Below, piece after piece: positions 9,349-17,283 of a stretch of DNA of 31,016 bases (its first letter is position 1; each line of letters starts with the position of its first letter). The notes beneath the pieces were generated by a model that had not been told where the DNA came from, did not search any database, and saw only the letters and a program-made list of their open reading frames with translations. Made by a program: the position numbers and the translations under genes. The DNA is from Bacteroidales bacterium (GTDB lineage: Bacteria > Bacteroidota > Bacteroidia > Bacteroidales > UBA932), in NCBI GenBank assembly GCA_024689525.1, contig JAILDI010000162.1, positions 1 through 31,016 of the forward strand, given 5' to 3'.

Positions 9349-9417
9349 TTTGGAACACTTTTTGGACTTATGCCGCTTTGGAAGACAAAAAATGTTGATA
9401 ATTAAAACTGTAACGAT

Positions 9418-10746
9418 ATGAAAAAGTTAGTACTATTTTTATTTGCTCTGGCATTGATGGTTTTCAGCGCTTCCGCACAGGAGCCCAGCGCCGAATGCCT
9501 CAAGTATATGGACTTCTATTCCCAGAACTACAAGCAGAAACAGTACGACGTTGCACTTCCCCAGTGGAGGCTTGCATACAAGCTTTGCCCCAGGAACTAC
9601 AGGGCCAACCTGTATGTGCACGGCTCGTTCCTCCTGAACAGGACCATCAACAAGCTCGGTAACAGGAACCCGCAGTACCGCGAGGCCCTCATCGACTCCC
9701 TGCTCACCCTCCAGGACGAGCGTCTGCAGTACTTCCCCACCGGTAAGAAGAACGGTGTGGTGGTGGACCAGAAGGCTACGATCCTCAATAACAAGGGACA
9801 GTATATCATCAACTTCCGCAACAGCGATTCCAAGTATCTGTACGATCAGCTCGGCGCAATCGCCAAACAGCTTGGGAGCGAGACCAAGGGCAGCATCCTG
9901 GTGAACTACATGCAGGCCGCCATCGACCTGTACCGCAATGGTCAGCTCCAGGTCGATGACGTGATGAACGTATACACCACCAGCGCAGACTACCTTGCAT
10001 CGGCAGTTCCCGCCGATGACGACGAGGCCACTGCAATCGGCGAGGCCAAGACCACCCTCGAGTCCGTATTCGCGGAGAGCAACGTCGCATCCTGCGACAA
10101 CCTGGTTGCAATCTTCGGTCCCCGCTACGAGTCCGATCCGGACAATGTTGCGCTCGTTACCAACATCGTGAAGCTCATGAACAAGGGAGAGTGCTTCAGC
10201 AGCGACCTTTATCTGAAGGCCGTGACCAAGATGCACAGCCTGGATCCTTCAGCTTCATCGGCATACTTCCTTTACAAACTGCACTCCAGCCGCGGCAACG
10301 CCAACGAGGCTATCAAATATATTGAAGAGGCCATCGCATCCTCCGCTCCTGGCGAGACCCTGGCACAGTACTACTATGAACTTGCCGGATTCGCATACAA
10401 GAACGGAATGAAAGCCAAATCCTATGCAGCCGCAAAGTCTGCGGCGGATCTGAACTACGGTTATGCCGGAAAGGCCTATATGATCATGGGTAACCTCTGG
10501 GCCGGCACTTCCTGCGGCGGCGACGAAATCACCCGTTACGCACCCCGCTGGGCAGCCTGCGACTTCTACAGGAAGGCGAAAGAGGCGGACAGCTCCCTCG
10601 CAGAAGAGGCCGACCGTCAGATTTCCCGCAACAGCTATGCTCCTTCAGCAGCTGACGCCTTTATGTACGGATATCAGAACGGCCAGTCCTACACTGTATC
10701 CTGCAGCGGTATGACGGCAACAACCACCATAAGGCTCTCCAGGTAA
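9418..10746 (+). CDS. Exported TPR-repeat protein
   Basis: A 442-residue protein with a signal peptide (KKLVLFLFALALMVFSASAQ) followed by helical tetratricopeptide-like repeats. The clearest are residues about 20-60 (YKQKQYDVALPQWRLAYKLCPRNY), 290-330 (SSRGNANEAIKYIEEAIASS) and 330-365. It is probably periplasmic and scaffolds protein-protein contacts. The gap of about 70 bp from the preceding barrel gene has no strong promoter. It lies 3 bp before lptC, so the two are co-transcribed. This suggests a link to lipopolysaccharide transport or outer-membrane assembly, by inference only. Codon use here is strongly biased (many GGC, AAC, CTC), suggesting high expression. Confidence 0.8.
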   Translation: MKKLVLFLFALALMVFSASAQEPSAECLKYMDFYSQNYKQKQYDVALPQWRLAYKLCPRNYRANLYVHGSFLLNRTINKLGNRNPQYREALIDSLLTLQDERLQYFPTGKKNGVVVDQKATILNNKGQYIINFRNSDSKYLYDQLGAIAKQLGSETKGSILVNYMQAAIDLYRNGQLQVDDVMNVYTTSADYLASAVPADDDEATAIGEAKTTLESVFAESNVASCDNLVAIFGPRYESDPDNVALVTNIVKLMNKGECFSSDLYLKAVTKMHSLDPSASSAYFLYKLHSSRGNANEAIKYIEEAIASSAPGETLAQYYYELAGFAYKNGMKAKSYAAAKSAADLNYGYAGKAYMIMGNLWAGTSCGGDEITRYAPRWAACDFYRKAKEADSSLAEEADRQISRNSYAPSAADAFMYGYQNGQSYTVSCSGMTATTTIRLSR

Positions 10747-10749
10747 GGA

Positions 10750-11382
10750 ATGTTTCTCCGGAAAAATACGATACACGCGATGGCAACCGCTCTGGCGGTT
10801 GCTTTCGTCGTATTTTCGTGCAAGGGAAAACTGTCGGAGGCGGACCGTCTGAATCTGGACGAAACACCCCTGCAGCGGGTCACCGGAATGTTCTACGTGC
10901 AAACTGAAAACGGTGTCCTGCAGATGAGGGTGGAGGCTCCGATAATGGAGGTTTATGAGAAAGACACCTGTTCGTACGACCTGTTTCCGGAGGGCCTGTC
11001 GGTATTCGGATATGCCGAGGACGGCTCCCTTGAAACCATCATCCGTTCCAACAAGGCCCGTCACGACAAGTCCAAGATAAGCGGCGACGAACAGTGGTCG
11101 GCCTTCGGTAAGGTGGTGGTGAAGAATGTGATAAAGGGGGAGACGATGGAAACCGACACAATCTACTGGGACCAGAAGAAAAAAGAGATATACACGGACT
11201 GTTACGTGAAGATGTATTCGCCCTCGGGATTCATGCAGGGATACGGCATGCGTTCGGACGATATGGCCCGCAATGCAATCATCCATCAGCCGTTCGACAG
11301 TTACGGTATTGTGGTGCAGGATTCTACCGAAGTTCTGATAGATTCGGCTAATTTTATCGGCCCTTTGTTAAAAAAGAGGTGA
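10750..11382 (+). CDS. lptC: LPS export system protein LptC (lipoprotein)
   Basis: A 210-residue protein matching the LptC/OstA-like fold, which carries lipopolysaccharide from the LptBFG inner-membrane complex toward LptA. The N-terminus is a hydrophobic helix ending in a lipobox (VVFSC, C24). A lipid-anchored LptC is common in Bacteroidota, unlike the transmembrane helix in E. coli. The body shows the characteristic strand-rich pattern with ETIIRSNKARHDKSKISGD and TDTIYWDQKKKEIYTD, reminiscent of the OstA repeat in which unwanted structures are replaced along the bridge. It is 3 bp after the TPR gene and precedes the PpiD-type isomerase. The lptA and lptB genes are not in the window. Confidence 0.85.
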   Translation: MFLRKNTIHAMATALAVAFVVFSCKGKLSEADRLNLDETPLQRVTGMFYVQTENGVLQMRVEAPIMEVYEKDTCSYDLFPEGLSVFGYAEDGSLETIIRSNKARHDKSKISGDEQWSAFGKVVVKNVIKGETMETDTIYWDQKKKEIYTDCYVKMYSPSGFMQGYGMRSDDMARNAIIHQPFDSYGIVVQDSTEVLIDSANFIGPLLKKR

Positions 11383-11400
11383 TTTTTCGGAAAAAATAGC

Positions 11401-11408
11401 TATCTTCG
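11401..11408 (+). promoter_or_regulatory. Possible -7 element before the PpiD-like gene (TATCTTCG)
   Basis: TATCTTCG differs by one base from TAnnTTTG. It lies 40 bp before the isomerase ATG in the 65-bp gap after lptC. No convincing -33 box is seen, so this is a weak candidate. Confidence 0.3.
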
Positions 11409-11447
11409 CACCCTTATTCGAAAAAAATAAAAATTTAGATAACAAAA

Positions 11448-13523
11448 ATGGCAGTTTTAGAGAAAATGCGCGGATGGGGAATTGTGCTCTCAATTCTCGT
11501 GGCTGTTCCCCTCCTGATGTTCGTCATCGACCCCAGCCAGGTGATGCAGACTATCCAGTCCACCTCCTCCAAATATGACGTGGGTAAGATTGGTGGCCAG
11601 AAGGTTACGTATACCGAGTTCCAAAACGACGTAGACCGTTTTACCAAGATCGGTGAAGTTCTTGGCGGCGGCGTTACAGGTGAGCAGCAGCAGAAGCAGG
11701 CCCGCGAGGCCGCTTGGCAGAACCTCCTGGACCGCAACCTCTTTGTCAAGAACGCACGTGCCGCAGGCATCAACGTGGGCAAGGACGAAATGCACGACCT
11801 TATCAACGGCGATATGGTTTCCCCCATCATTGCCGGTCTTTTCAGCGACGCGAACGGCGAGTTCTCCAATGACGCCTTCCTGGGTTTCCTGGAGCAGGTG
11901 GAAATGGACGAGAGCGGCCGTCTCGGCCTGGTGTGGAACTATCTTCAGAATTCTGTGAACACCGCCCAGTACTATCAGAAGTACAATGCCCTTTTCACGG
12001 CATCGGCATATCAGAATTCCCTGGAGCTGAATACGATGATTGCGGAGAACAACAACACCGCCAACGTGGAGTTCGTCATGGTTCCCCTTTCATTTATTCC
12101 GGATTCTACAGTGGTAGTGTCGGACCGAGAGATCAAGGATTTCTACAATGCAAACAAGGAAAGGATGTTCAAGCAGAACGCCAGCCGCACTGTAGAGTAT
12201 GTGGTCTATGAGGTTACTCCTTCGGAAGAGGATATCGAGGACCAGAACAACAGCTTTGCGGCTCTCTGGGACGAATTCGCAACCACCGACAACCTCCGTT
12301 CCTTCATGCAGCTGAATTCCGACAGGTCTTACTCCGAGCATTGGTATAAGGCTGGTGAACTCAACTCCGTGGCCCGCGAGCTGGAGGCCTATGTGGCAGA
12401 TCATGCCACCGGCACATCTCCCGTGGTCATGTCCGGCAACACACTGTATGCAGCCCGCATCGTTGCATCGGCACAGGTTCCGGATTCGGTACAGGTCTGT
12501 CACATTATGCTTCGCGCAGACCAGAAAGCCCTGGCCGACAGCATCCTTTCCGTCGTTAAGCCCGGCAACTTCGCAGAGCTTGCGGAAAAGCACTCCCTGG
12601 ACCAGTCGAACCGTTTCAACGGCGAGGCCGGCAACCTTGGATGGATGACTCAGAACAGCCTTCTCCCCGGCTTTGAGGCCGCTTTCACCGCCAAGGCGGG
12701 CAAGCCCTTCATCGCCAATACGGAGTACGGCATCCACGTGGTCGAGGTGGTCAAGACAACCGCCCCCGTTGCCAAGAAGCAGGTTGCAATCTTCGAAAAG
12801 GAGATTGTTCCCAGCAGCGCAACACACAACACCACTTACAATCAGGCAAGCCGCCTTGCAGCCCTCGCTGCCGGCAAGCTGGCCAGCTACACCGCAGCAG
12901 TCGATTCAATGGGTGTGTACTCCCACAGCCTCACCATCAGCGAGGCCACGGAGTCCTATGGCGCAATCAGCCATGCTAAGGAAATCACCCGTTGGGCATT
13001 CGACAACAAGGCAGGTAAGGTATCCAACGTAATCACCGTGGATAACAAGTACTTCTTCGTGGTTGCCGTCAAGGAAGCCGAGAAGGAAGGTTACGCACCC
13101 CTGCAGAAAGTCGCAGGCGACATCAAGAACCGCCTGTATGCCGAGAAGTACGCCGAAAAGCGCGCTTCCGAGGTTGCTGCTGAGATTGCCGGCCTGACTT
13201 CCCTGGAAGAGATTGCAGAGAAGCTTGAGACTTCCGTGAGCACCCAGAACGACGTTGCGTTCTCCGCAATGTCTTCCCGCTCCCTGGATCCCAAGTTCCT
13301 CGGCGCAATCGCTTCCGCTAAGGACGGTGAGATTTGCGGCCCCGTGGCGGGTTCCTACGGCGTGTATGTGTTCCGTGTGACGGAGCGCAACACCGGAGCC
13401 TACTACACGGAGGACGATGCCCGTTCCTATCAGCGTCAGCTCCAGTCCTACACTGCCCAGATGATCCTTCCCACCATGATGGAGGAGGACGGCACAAAGG
13501 ACAACCGTGCAAGATTCTATTAA
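11448..13523 (+). CDS. Membrane-anchored peptidylprolyl isomerase, PpiD/SurA-like
   Basis: A 691-residue chaperone with one N-terminal transmembrane helix (residues about 10-27) and a large periplasmic part, as in PpiD. An N-terminal SurA/PpiD-type helical chaperone region comes next, with the motif YTEFQNDVDRF. A parvulin domain lies at residues about 345-445 (CHIMLRADQ, FAELAEKHSLDQSN, GEAGNLGWMTQ, EYGIHVVEVV). A second degenerate parvulin-like segment appears near the C-terminus (AKDGEICGPVAGSYGVYVFRV). Known relatives assist folding of proteins leaving the Sec translocon and outer-membrane proteins. Position after lptC fits an envelope-assembly role. It may have its own weak promoter, and ychF follows after 9 bp. 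Confidence 0.9.
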   Translation: MAVLEKMRGWGIVLSILVAVPLLMFVIDPSQVMQTIQSTSSKYDVGKIGGQKVTYTEFQNDVDRFTKIGEVLGGGVTGEQQQKQAREAAWQNLLDRNLFVKNARAAGINVGKDEMHDLINGDMVSPIIAGLFSDANGEFSNDAFLGFLEQVEMDESGRLGLVWNYLQNSVNTAQYYQKYNALFTASAYQNSLELNTMIAENNNTANVEFVMVPLSFIPDSTVVVSDREIKDFYNANKERMFKQNASRTVEYVVYEVTPSEEDIEDQNNSFAALWDEFATTDNLRSFMQLNSDRSYSEHWYKAGELNSVARELEAYVADHATGTSPVVMSGNTLYAARIVASAQVPDSVQVCHIMLRADQKALADSILSVVKPGNFAELAEKHSLDQSNRFNGEAGNLGWMTQNSLLPGFEAAFTAKAGKPFIANTEYGIHVVEVVKTTAPVAKKQVAIFEKEIVPSSATHNTTYNQASRLAALAAGKLASYTAAVDSMGVYSHSLTISEATESYGAISHAKEITRWAFDNKAGKVSNVITVDNKYFFVVAVKEAEKEGYAPLQKVAGDIKNRLYAEKYAEKRASEVAAEIAGLTSLEEIAEKLETSVSTQNDVAFSAMSSRSLDPKFLGAIASAKDGEICGPVAGSYGVYVFRVTERNTGAYYTEDDARSYQRQLQSYTAQMILPTMMEEDGTKDNRARFY

Positions 13524-13532
13524 TAGAAGGCT

Positions 13533-14678
13533 ATGTCTTTGAAATGTGGTATAGTAGGCTTGCCCAACGTGGGCAAGTCTACTCTTTTTAACTGCGTGAG
13601 CTCCGGGAAGGCCCAGAGCGCGAACTTCCCTTTCTGCACCATCGAGCCCAATGTGGGATCGACCAATGTGCCGGATCCTAGGCTGGAGGTGCTTTCTGAG
13701 ATCTGCCAGCCTAAGCGCACGATTCCCGCTACTGTTGAGATAGTGGATATTGCGGGGTTGGTTAAGGGCGCTTCCCACGGGGAGGGCCTGGGCAACCAGT
13801 TCCTTGCAAATATACGCGAGTGCGATGCAATCCTGCACGTGCTCCGCTGCTTTGACGACGGCAATATCGTGCACGTGGACGGGTCTGTTGACCCCGTGCG
13901 CGATATGGGCGTTGTGGACACCGAGCTCCAGATCAAGGACCTTGAGACGGTGGAGAACCGTATCAAGAAGGTGGAGAAGATGGCCACGACCGGTGGGGAT
14001 AAGGAGGCTAAGAAGCTGCTTGCTTTGCTGCTTCGTTATCGCGAAGTTCTGCTTCAGGGCCGCTCCTGCCGCGAGGTGGTTCCGGAGAATGCGGAAGAGG
14101 AGGAGATGGCCCGCCAGCTGTATCTTCTCACCAACAAGCCCGTGATGTACGTATGCAACGTCGATGAAGCATCGGCCGTATCCGGCAATGCTTATGTCGA
14201 TGCCGTACGCTCCACCGTGGCTGGCTCCGGGGAGATTTTGGTGCTTGCCGCGCGCTCTGAGGCGGAAATCGCCGAAATCGAGGAGTACGAGGACCGCCAG
14301 ATGTTCCTGGAGGAGATGGGACTGTCGGAGAGCGGCGTAGTGCGCCTGATCCAGGGTGCGTACAAGTTGCTTGGTTTGAGGACGTTCTTCACGGCCGGTG
14401 CCGATGAGTGCCGCGCCTGGACTATTTGTGCGGGCGACAAGGCACCCCGTGCTGCAGGTGTCATCCACACCGACTTCGAACGCGGCTTCATCCGCGCGGA
14501 AGTAATCAAGTACGACGACTTCGTCTCCTGCGCCCGCTCCATGTCCGCCGACGAACTCCGCGGCGACGCCGGCGCCCGTGTGGAATCCGCCCTCCGCGCC
14601 TCCGGCCGCCTCGCCATCGAAGGCAAGGACTACACCGTCCAGGACGGCGACATCATGCACTTCCTCTTCAACGTGTAA
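13533..14678 (+). CDS. ychF: Ribosome-binding ATPase YchF (Obg/OLA1 family)
   Basis: A 381-residue P-loop protein. The P-loop is GLPNVGKS (residues 9-16) and the switch/G3 region DIAGLVKGA. The G4 motif reads NVDE where GTPases have NKxD; this is the known change that makes YchF prefer ATP. An inserted coiled coil (about 140-210) and a C-terminal TGS domain (about 295-380, TFFTAGADECRAWTI ... VQDGDIMHFLFNV) complete the family architecture. The length is slightly above the usual ~363. YchF binds ribosomes and is linked to stress and redox responses. It starts 9 bp after the isomerase gene. Downstream begins the repeat-rich accessory region. Confidence 0.97.
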   Translation: MSLKCGIVGLPNVGKSTLFNCVSSGKAQSANFPFCTIEPNVGSTNVPDPRLEVLSEICQPKRTIPATVEIVDIAGLVKGASHGEGLGNQFLANIRECDAILHVLRCFDDGNIVHVDGSVDPVRDMGVVDTELQIKDLETVENRIKKVEKMATTGGDKEAKKLLALLLRYREVLLQGRSCREVVPENAEEEEMARQLYLLTNKPVMYVCNVDEASAVSGNAYVDAVRSTVAGSGEILVLAARSEAEIAEIEEYEDRQMFLEEMGLSESGVVRLIQGAYKLLGLRTFFTAGADECRAWTICAGDKAPRAAGVIHTDFERGFIRAEVIKYDDFVSCARSMSADELRGDAGARVESALRASGRLAIEGKDYTVQDGDIMHFLFNV

Positions 14679-14685
14679 TTTTCCT

Positions 14686-14730
14686 GGCGGCTAACGCATT
14701 GATACCCAGCGACTTCGTTATTTGCCGGTG
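14686..14730 (+). repeat. Half-copy of a palindromic repeat arm (GGCGGCTAA...)
   Basis: Starting 8 bp past the ychF stop, this 45-base stretch begins GGCGGCTAACGCATTGATAC and ends TTATTTGCCGGTG. Each arm of the 109-bp palindrome at 29327-29435 begins with the same GGCGGCTAA. That palindrome also shares, in order, a CAGCG-like core, TTATT and a terminal GGTG. I read this as a solo arm or decayed copy of the same dispersed element. The internal alignment needs small gaps, so the relation is probable rather than certain. Confidence 0.4.
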
Positions 14731-14754
14731 CAAATCTTCTTCCCGCACTTACCA

Positions 14755-14941
14755 TTACACATACTATGTGTAAAAACGAAAGTGCCCTGCAGTGCGTTCT
14801 GTTGGGGATTGGTCGTAACACATAGTATGTGTAATGTAGCCCTGGTGGCCTGTACTGTGGGTCACACATACTATGTGTAGAAACGAAAGTGCCCTACAGT
14901 GCGTTCTATTGGGTGGTGGCTGTAACACATAGTATGTGTTG
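14755..14941. repeat. Hairpin array 1: four 15-bp palindromes, 61/46-bp alternation
   Basis: Perfect palindromes lie at 14757-14771 and 14864-14878 (ACACATACTATGTGT), and at 14818-14832 and 14925-14939 (ACACATAGTATGTGT). Start-to-start distances are 61, 46 and 61 bp. The first is extended to 19 bp (TTACACATACTATGTGTAA). The two 46-base long spacers are near-identical to one another (both contain CGAAAGTGCCCT and AGTGCGTTCT). The single 31-base short spacer contains CCTGGTGGCCTGTAC. The same unit recurs at 17284-17573. Each palindrome can form a 6-bp stem (ACACAT/ATGTGT) with a 3-base loop. The layout resembles REP/BIME arrays of alternating hairpins with long and short linkers. Confidence 0.85.
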
Positions 14942-15048
14942 CGAGAAATGCGTCTTTGTTGTTGGGAGTATTGGGTAGGGGCGGTGCAGGTGTGGTTGGG
15001 AGTCCAGCGCACGGGCCGGCCCATACTGCCGCGCCTAACGGCTTGCCG

Positions 15049-15118
15049 CCTTGGTGTTTCCCCGGCTTTTGGGCGCCTCGACGCAGCGAGCCACCCAAAA
15101 ACCGTGAAAACGCCAAGG
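15049..15118. repeat. Long GC-rich hairpin, 32-bp arms, 6-base loop
   Basis: The arm 15049-15080 (starting CCTTGGTGTTTC, ending GCGCCTCG) pairs with 15087-15118 (starting CGAGCCACCC, ending GCCAAGG) around the loop ACGCAG. Twenty-six of 32 positions are complementary, and several mismatches would allow G-U pairs in RNA of one strand. No T-tract follows, so it is not an ordinary terminator. It could be a decayed mobile-element palindrome, a MITE-like repeat or a structured RNA. No coding sequence in this stretch is convincing. Confidence 0.6.
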
Positions 15119-15359
15119 TTTTCCAGGGGCCTCTGGCCACACTTTAGCCATATTGGGAGAGAAAATATCCTCATCGCCTGCTCCAACCAGAAGGGACGGC
15201 ATATACATATCAGGGTCTCTGCTGCCGTGCTGACGCCAGGCCCGTTTTTAATAAAGAATTAATCTGAACTATAGTTTTCTTAATAATCTTAAGAAAAAGT
15301 TCAAAAAAGTTTTTTTGTTTTTTAACAGGGTGTATTCTGTATTCCGCTAAATTGCGGCT
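15119..15359. other. Non-coding gap upstream of the nuclease-family gene
   Basis: The first half is GC-rich and continues the accessory sequence around the long hairpin, with a short inverted repeat (ACGGCA at 15195 region / TGCCGT near 15223). The second half (from about 15247) is strongly A/T-rich with a run of T at about 15310, as expected for the regulatory region of the gene at 15360. TAGTTTTC (15272-15279) is one base off the -7 consensus but lies rather far upstream. No firm promoter can be assigned. Confidence 0.4.
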
Positions 15360-16337
15360 ATGAACAGAATTCTTTGTGCCGCTATCGCAATAGTGGCAAT
15401 ACTAAAAACAGCACTGCCGGGTCATAACGAAGATACTTCCATCTCCGTTATGTTCTGGAATTTGGAGAACTATTTCGACTGGAGAAATGATAGCACCAGT
15501 GTGTCCGATGCCGAGTTTTCTTCGCGCGGGGAAAGGCACTGGACGCTAAGGCGTTTCAATGCGAAAAGCAATGCTATCACCAAGGGAATACTTTGGGTTG
15601 CAGCAGAGAGTGGATCTATGCCGGACGCCATCGGCCTTGCCGAAGTGGAAAACGTATTTGTGCTACGGAAACTAATCGGTAACACGGCGCTTCAAAAGCT
15701 TGATTATGAAATAGTTCACTACGATTCGCCTGACCGACGCGGGATAGATGTGGCGCTTCTGTATCGGCAATCGACCCTTACGCTCACGGGCTCAAAACCT
15801 TGCCATTTGTATGACGATTCCACATCAGCGGTCTTACCTACGAGAGATATTCTGCTGGCCACTTTCATTGATCGCGAAGGCCGGCCGCTGGCAATCCTTG
15901 TCAACCATCATCCGTCGAAATACGGCGGTGCCGAGGCGTCGGAGACCAGGCGACGCACGGCAATATCGACCTTAAAAACCCTCGCTGATTCACTGGTCGA
16001 TGAGGGGTTTTCGCGCATTGTGGCCATCGGGGATTTCAACGATACGCCCGACAATCCCGTGTTCGACGAGCTTTCTCCAACTCTGGAAAATCTCTCCCTT
16101 CCGCTGTCCAGGCGGGGCTTGGGGACCATAAAATACGACGGAAAGTGGGAAATGATTGATCTTTGCTTCGTCTCCGGACCTCTTGTGCAAATTTGTACTC
16201 TTTCTGTCTTTTATTTACGTTTTTTAATGATTTCAGACCGCGAACACGGTGGGTATAAGCCCTTTCGCACATATTCAGGGCCGAGATACCTAGGCGGTGT
16301 TTCCGATCATTGTCCGATATTGTTACACATTAAATAA
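15360..16337 (+). CDS. Exported endonuclease/exonuclease/phosphatase-family protein
   Basis: A 325-residue member of the DNase I-like EEP superfamily, metal-dependent phosphoesterases acting on nucleic acids, phospholipids or inositol phosphates. Motifs appear in the expected order: FWNLENYFD near residue 33 (metal Asn), GLAEVEN near 92 (metal Glu), RRGIDVALLYR, NHHPSKYGG (catalytic-type His region), GDFNDTPDN (Asp/Asn), EMIDLCFVSG, and VSDHCPILL (final Asp-His). An N-terminal hydrophobic segment of about 20 residues suggests export. The substrate is unknown. The gene is visibly richer in A/T and less codon-biased than ychF or galK. The RAYT-like gene follows after 8 bp. Together they lie between the two hairpin arrays, so it may be a passenger, or a resident gene next to which the repeats settled. 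Confidence 0.85.
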   Translation: MNRILCAAIAIVAILKTALPGHNEDTSISVMFWNLENYFDWRNDSTSVSDAEFSSRGERHWTLRRFNAKSNAITKGILWVAAESGSMPDAIGLAEVENVFVLRKLIGNTALQKLDYEIVHYDSPDRRGIDVALLYRQSTLTLTGSKPCHLYDDSTSAVLPTRDILLATFIDREGRPLAILVNHHPSKYGGAEASETRRRTAISTLKTLADSLVDEGFSRIVAIGDFNDTPDNPVFDELSPTLENLSLPLSRRGLGTIKYDGKWEMIDLCFVSGPLVQICTLSVFYLRFLMISDREHGGYKPFRTYSGPRYLGGVSDHCPILLHIK

Positions 16338-16345
16338 TCCTCACT

Positions 16346-17269
16346 ATGCCTAATTATCATCTTGACTTCACCTCTCACAATGAGGTTCTTTTCCGAGACC
16401 GGGAAGATATGAACACCTGGTTTAATTGTTTCTGTTCAGCCTTGTATAAAACAGACAGCGCGTGTTACACTGAAATCGATATGAGTGATCACCATCACTC
16501 CTGTTGTCGGACTAAGCATCCGGGTGAATTAATAAGAATCAGCAGGGACTCTTATACCAAGTTATTCAATAATAAGTACTATCGAAAAGGGCCACTTGGA
16601 GATAAGGGGGTGTTCAGAGTGGAAATAATCGGCGCGAATCACCTATTGACGGCGTTGACGTATAACTTGTGTAATCCTGTCCACCACGGAGTTACCGGTA
16701 GTCCGTTTGAGTATCCCTTTTCTTCCATCAATTGCTATTTTATGAAAGAGTTGGGAAAAAGCTCGGCGGGGGTTAAGCTATTGAACCCGAATGATATTCG
16801 CAAAAGGCTATCTCCGAGGGCGGAATTTGATGCATCCTGGAAAATGAGCGAAGAAGGGGTGTTCCTGCGCGAGTCTGTGGTCGATGTTGCCGCGGTCGAG
16901 GCCGCATATGGTACGGCACGGGCATTTTCCTATTATATGAGCAGGAAGAGTTCCGACGAATGGAGACGCGAGCAGGAGGAAGATGAGGGAGGGATGCCAC
17001 CTATTACCCTGGATAGTTTTGAACTACCGCTATACCGAGGAAAAGCAGAGTCTGTTTCAAAGATGTTGCGAAACGAGAATGCACGGAAATCGATTTTCAG
17101 AATCGGCGATCTAGATCTTTGTGGTGTTATTGACAGAGATTTCGTTCCAAAATACGGTGCATCTTCTGTTTATCAATTGTCCGTTGCCCAGAAAAACCAA
17201 ATCGCGAACACTTTAATGAATAGATATCATCCGGGGTATTCACAACTGAAACGTTGTCTTGTGTTGTGA
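16346..17269 (+). CDS. RAYT-like HUH/Y1 tyrosine transposase, divergent
   Basis: A 307-residue protein whose first ~135 residues follow the REP-associated tyrosine transposase plan. The elements are an N-terminal strand (YHLDFTSHNEVLFRDREDMNTW), a His-x-His metal motif in MSDHHHSCC (H49 and H51, with an extra His at 50), a candidate nucleophile Y106 in TYNLCNPVHHG (compare Y-x3-NP in RAYTs), and SPFEYPFSSINCYF (compare EYPWSSY). RAYTs nick single-stranded REP hairpins and are domesticated relatives of IS200/IS605 TnpA. The C-terminal ~170 residues have no recognised domain. They include a basic/acidic stretch (RREQEEDEGG) and may correspond to DNA-binding extensions in some RAYT groups. It is A/T-richer than its neighbours. 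It lies 8 bp after the EEP gene and 15 bp before hairpin array 2. The family call rests on motif order, not on a search. Confidence 0.72.
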   Translation: MPNYHLDFTSHNEVLFRDREDMNTWFNCFCSALYKTDSACYTEIDMSDHHHSCCRTKHPGELIRISRDSYTKLFNNKYYRKGPLGDKGVFRVEIIGANHLLTALTYNLCNPVHHGVTGSPFEYPFSSINCYFMKELGKSSAGVKLLNPNDIRKRLSPRAEFDASWKMSEEGVFLRESVVDVAAVEAAYGTARAFSYYMSRKSSDEWRREQEEDEGGMPPITLDSFELPLYRGKAESVSKMLRNENARKSIFRIGDLDLCGVIDRDFVPKYGASSVYQLSVAQKNQIANTLMNRYHPGYSQLKRCLVL

Positions 17270-17283
17270 TCCAATCCATTGAC

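Noticed and set aside
12906..14660. 584-codon open frame antisense to ychF and the isomerase gene
   Set aside because: It lies wholly opposite two well-supported genes, gives low-complexity His/Val/Leu-rich protein without domains, and is explained by their GC-biased codons. The same applies to long antisense frames at 19487-20968, 21882-23252, 24148-25299 and 29328-30533.
14936..15262. 108-codon plus-strand frame and overlapping minus-strand frames around the long hairpin
   Set aside because: Composition follows the palindrome and the repeats; no recognised motif, no promoter or start signal. More likely non-coding repeat DNA.
16346..17269. A complete IS200/IS605 insertion sequence
   Set aside because: No tnpB/iscB, the protein is RAYT-like and about twice the size of IS200 TnpA, and multiple regular hairpins replace the single subterminal hairpins at IS ends.
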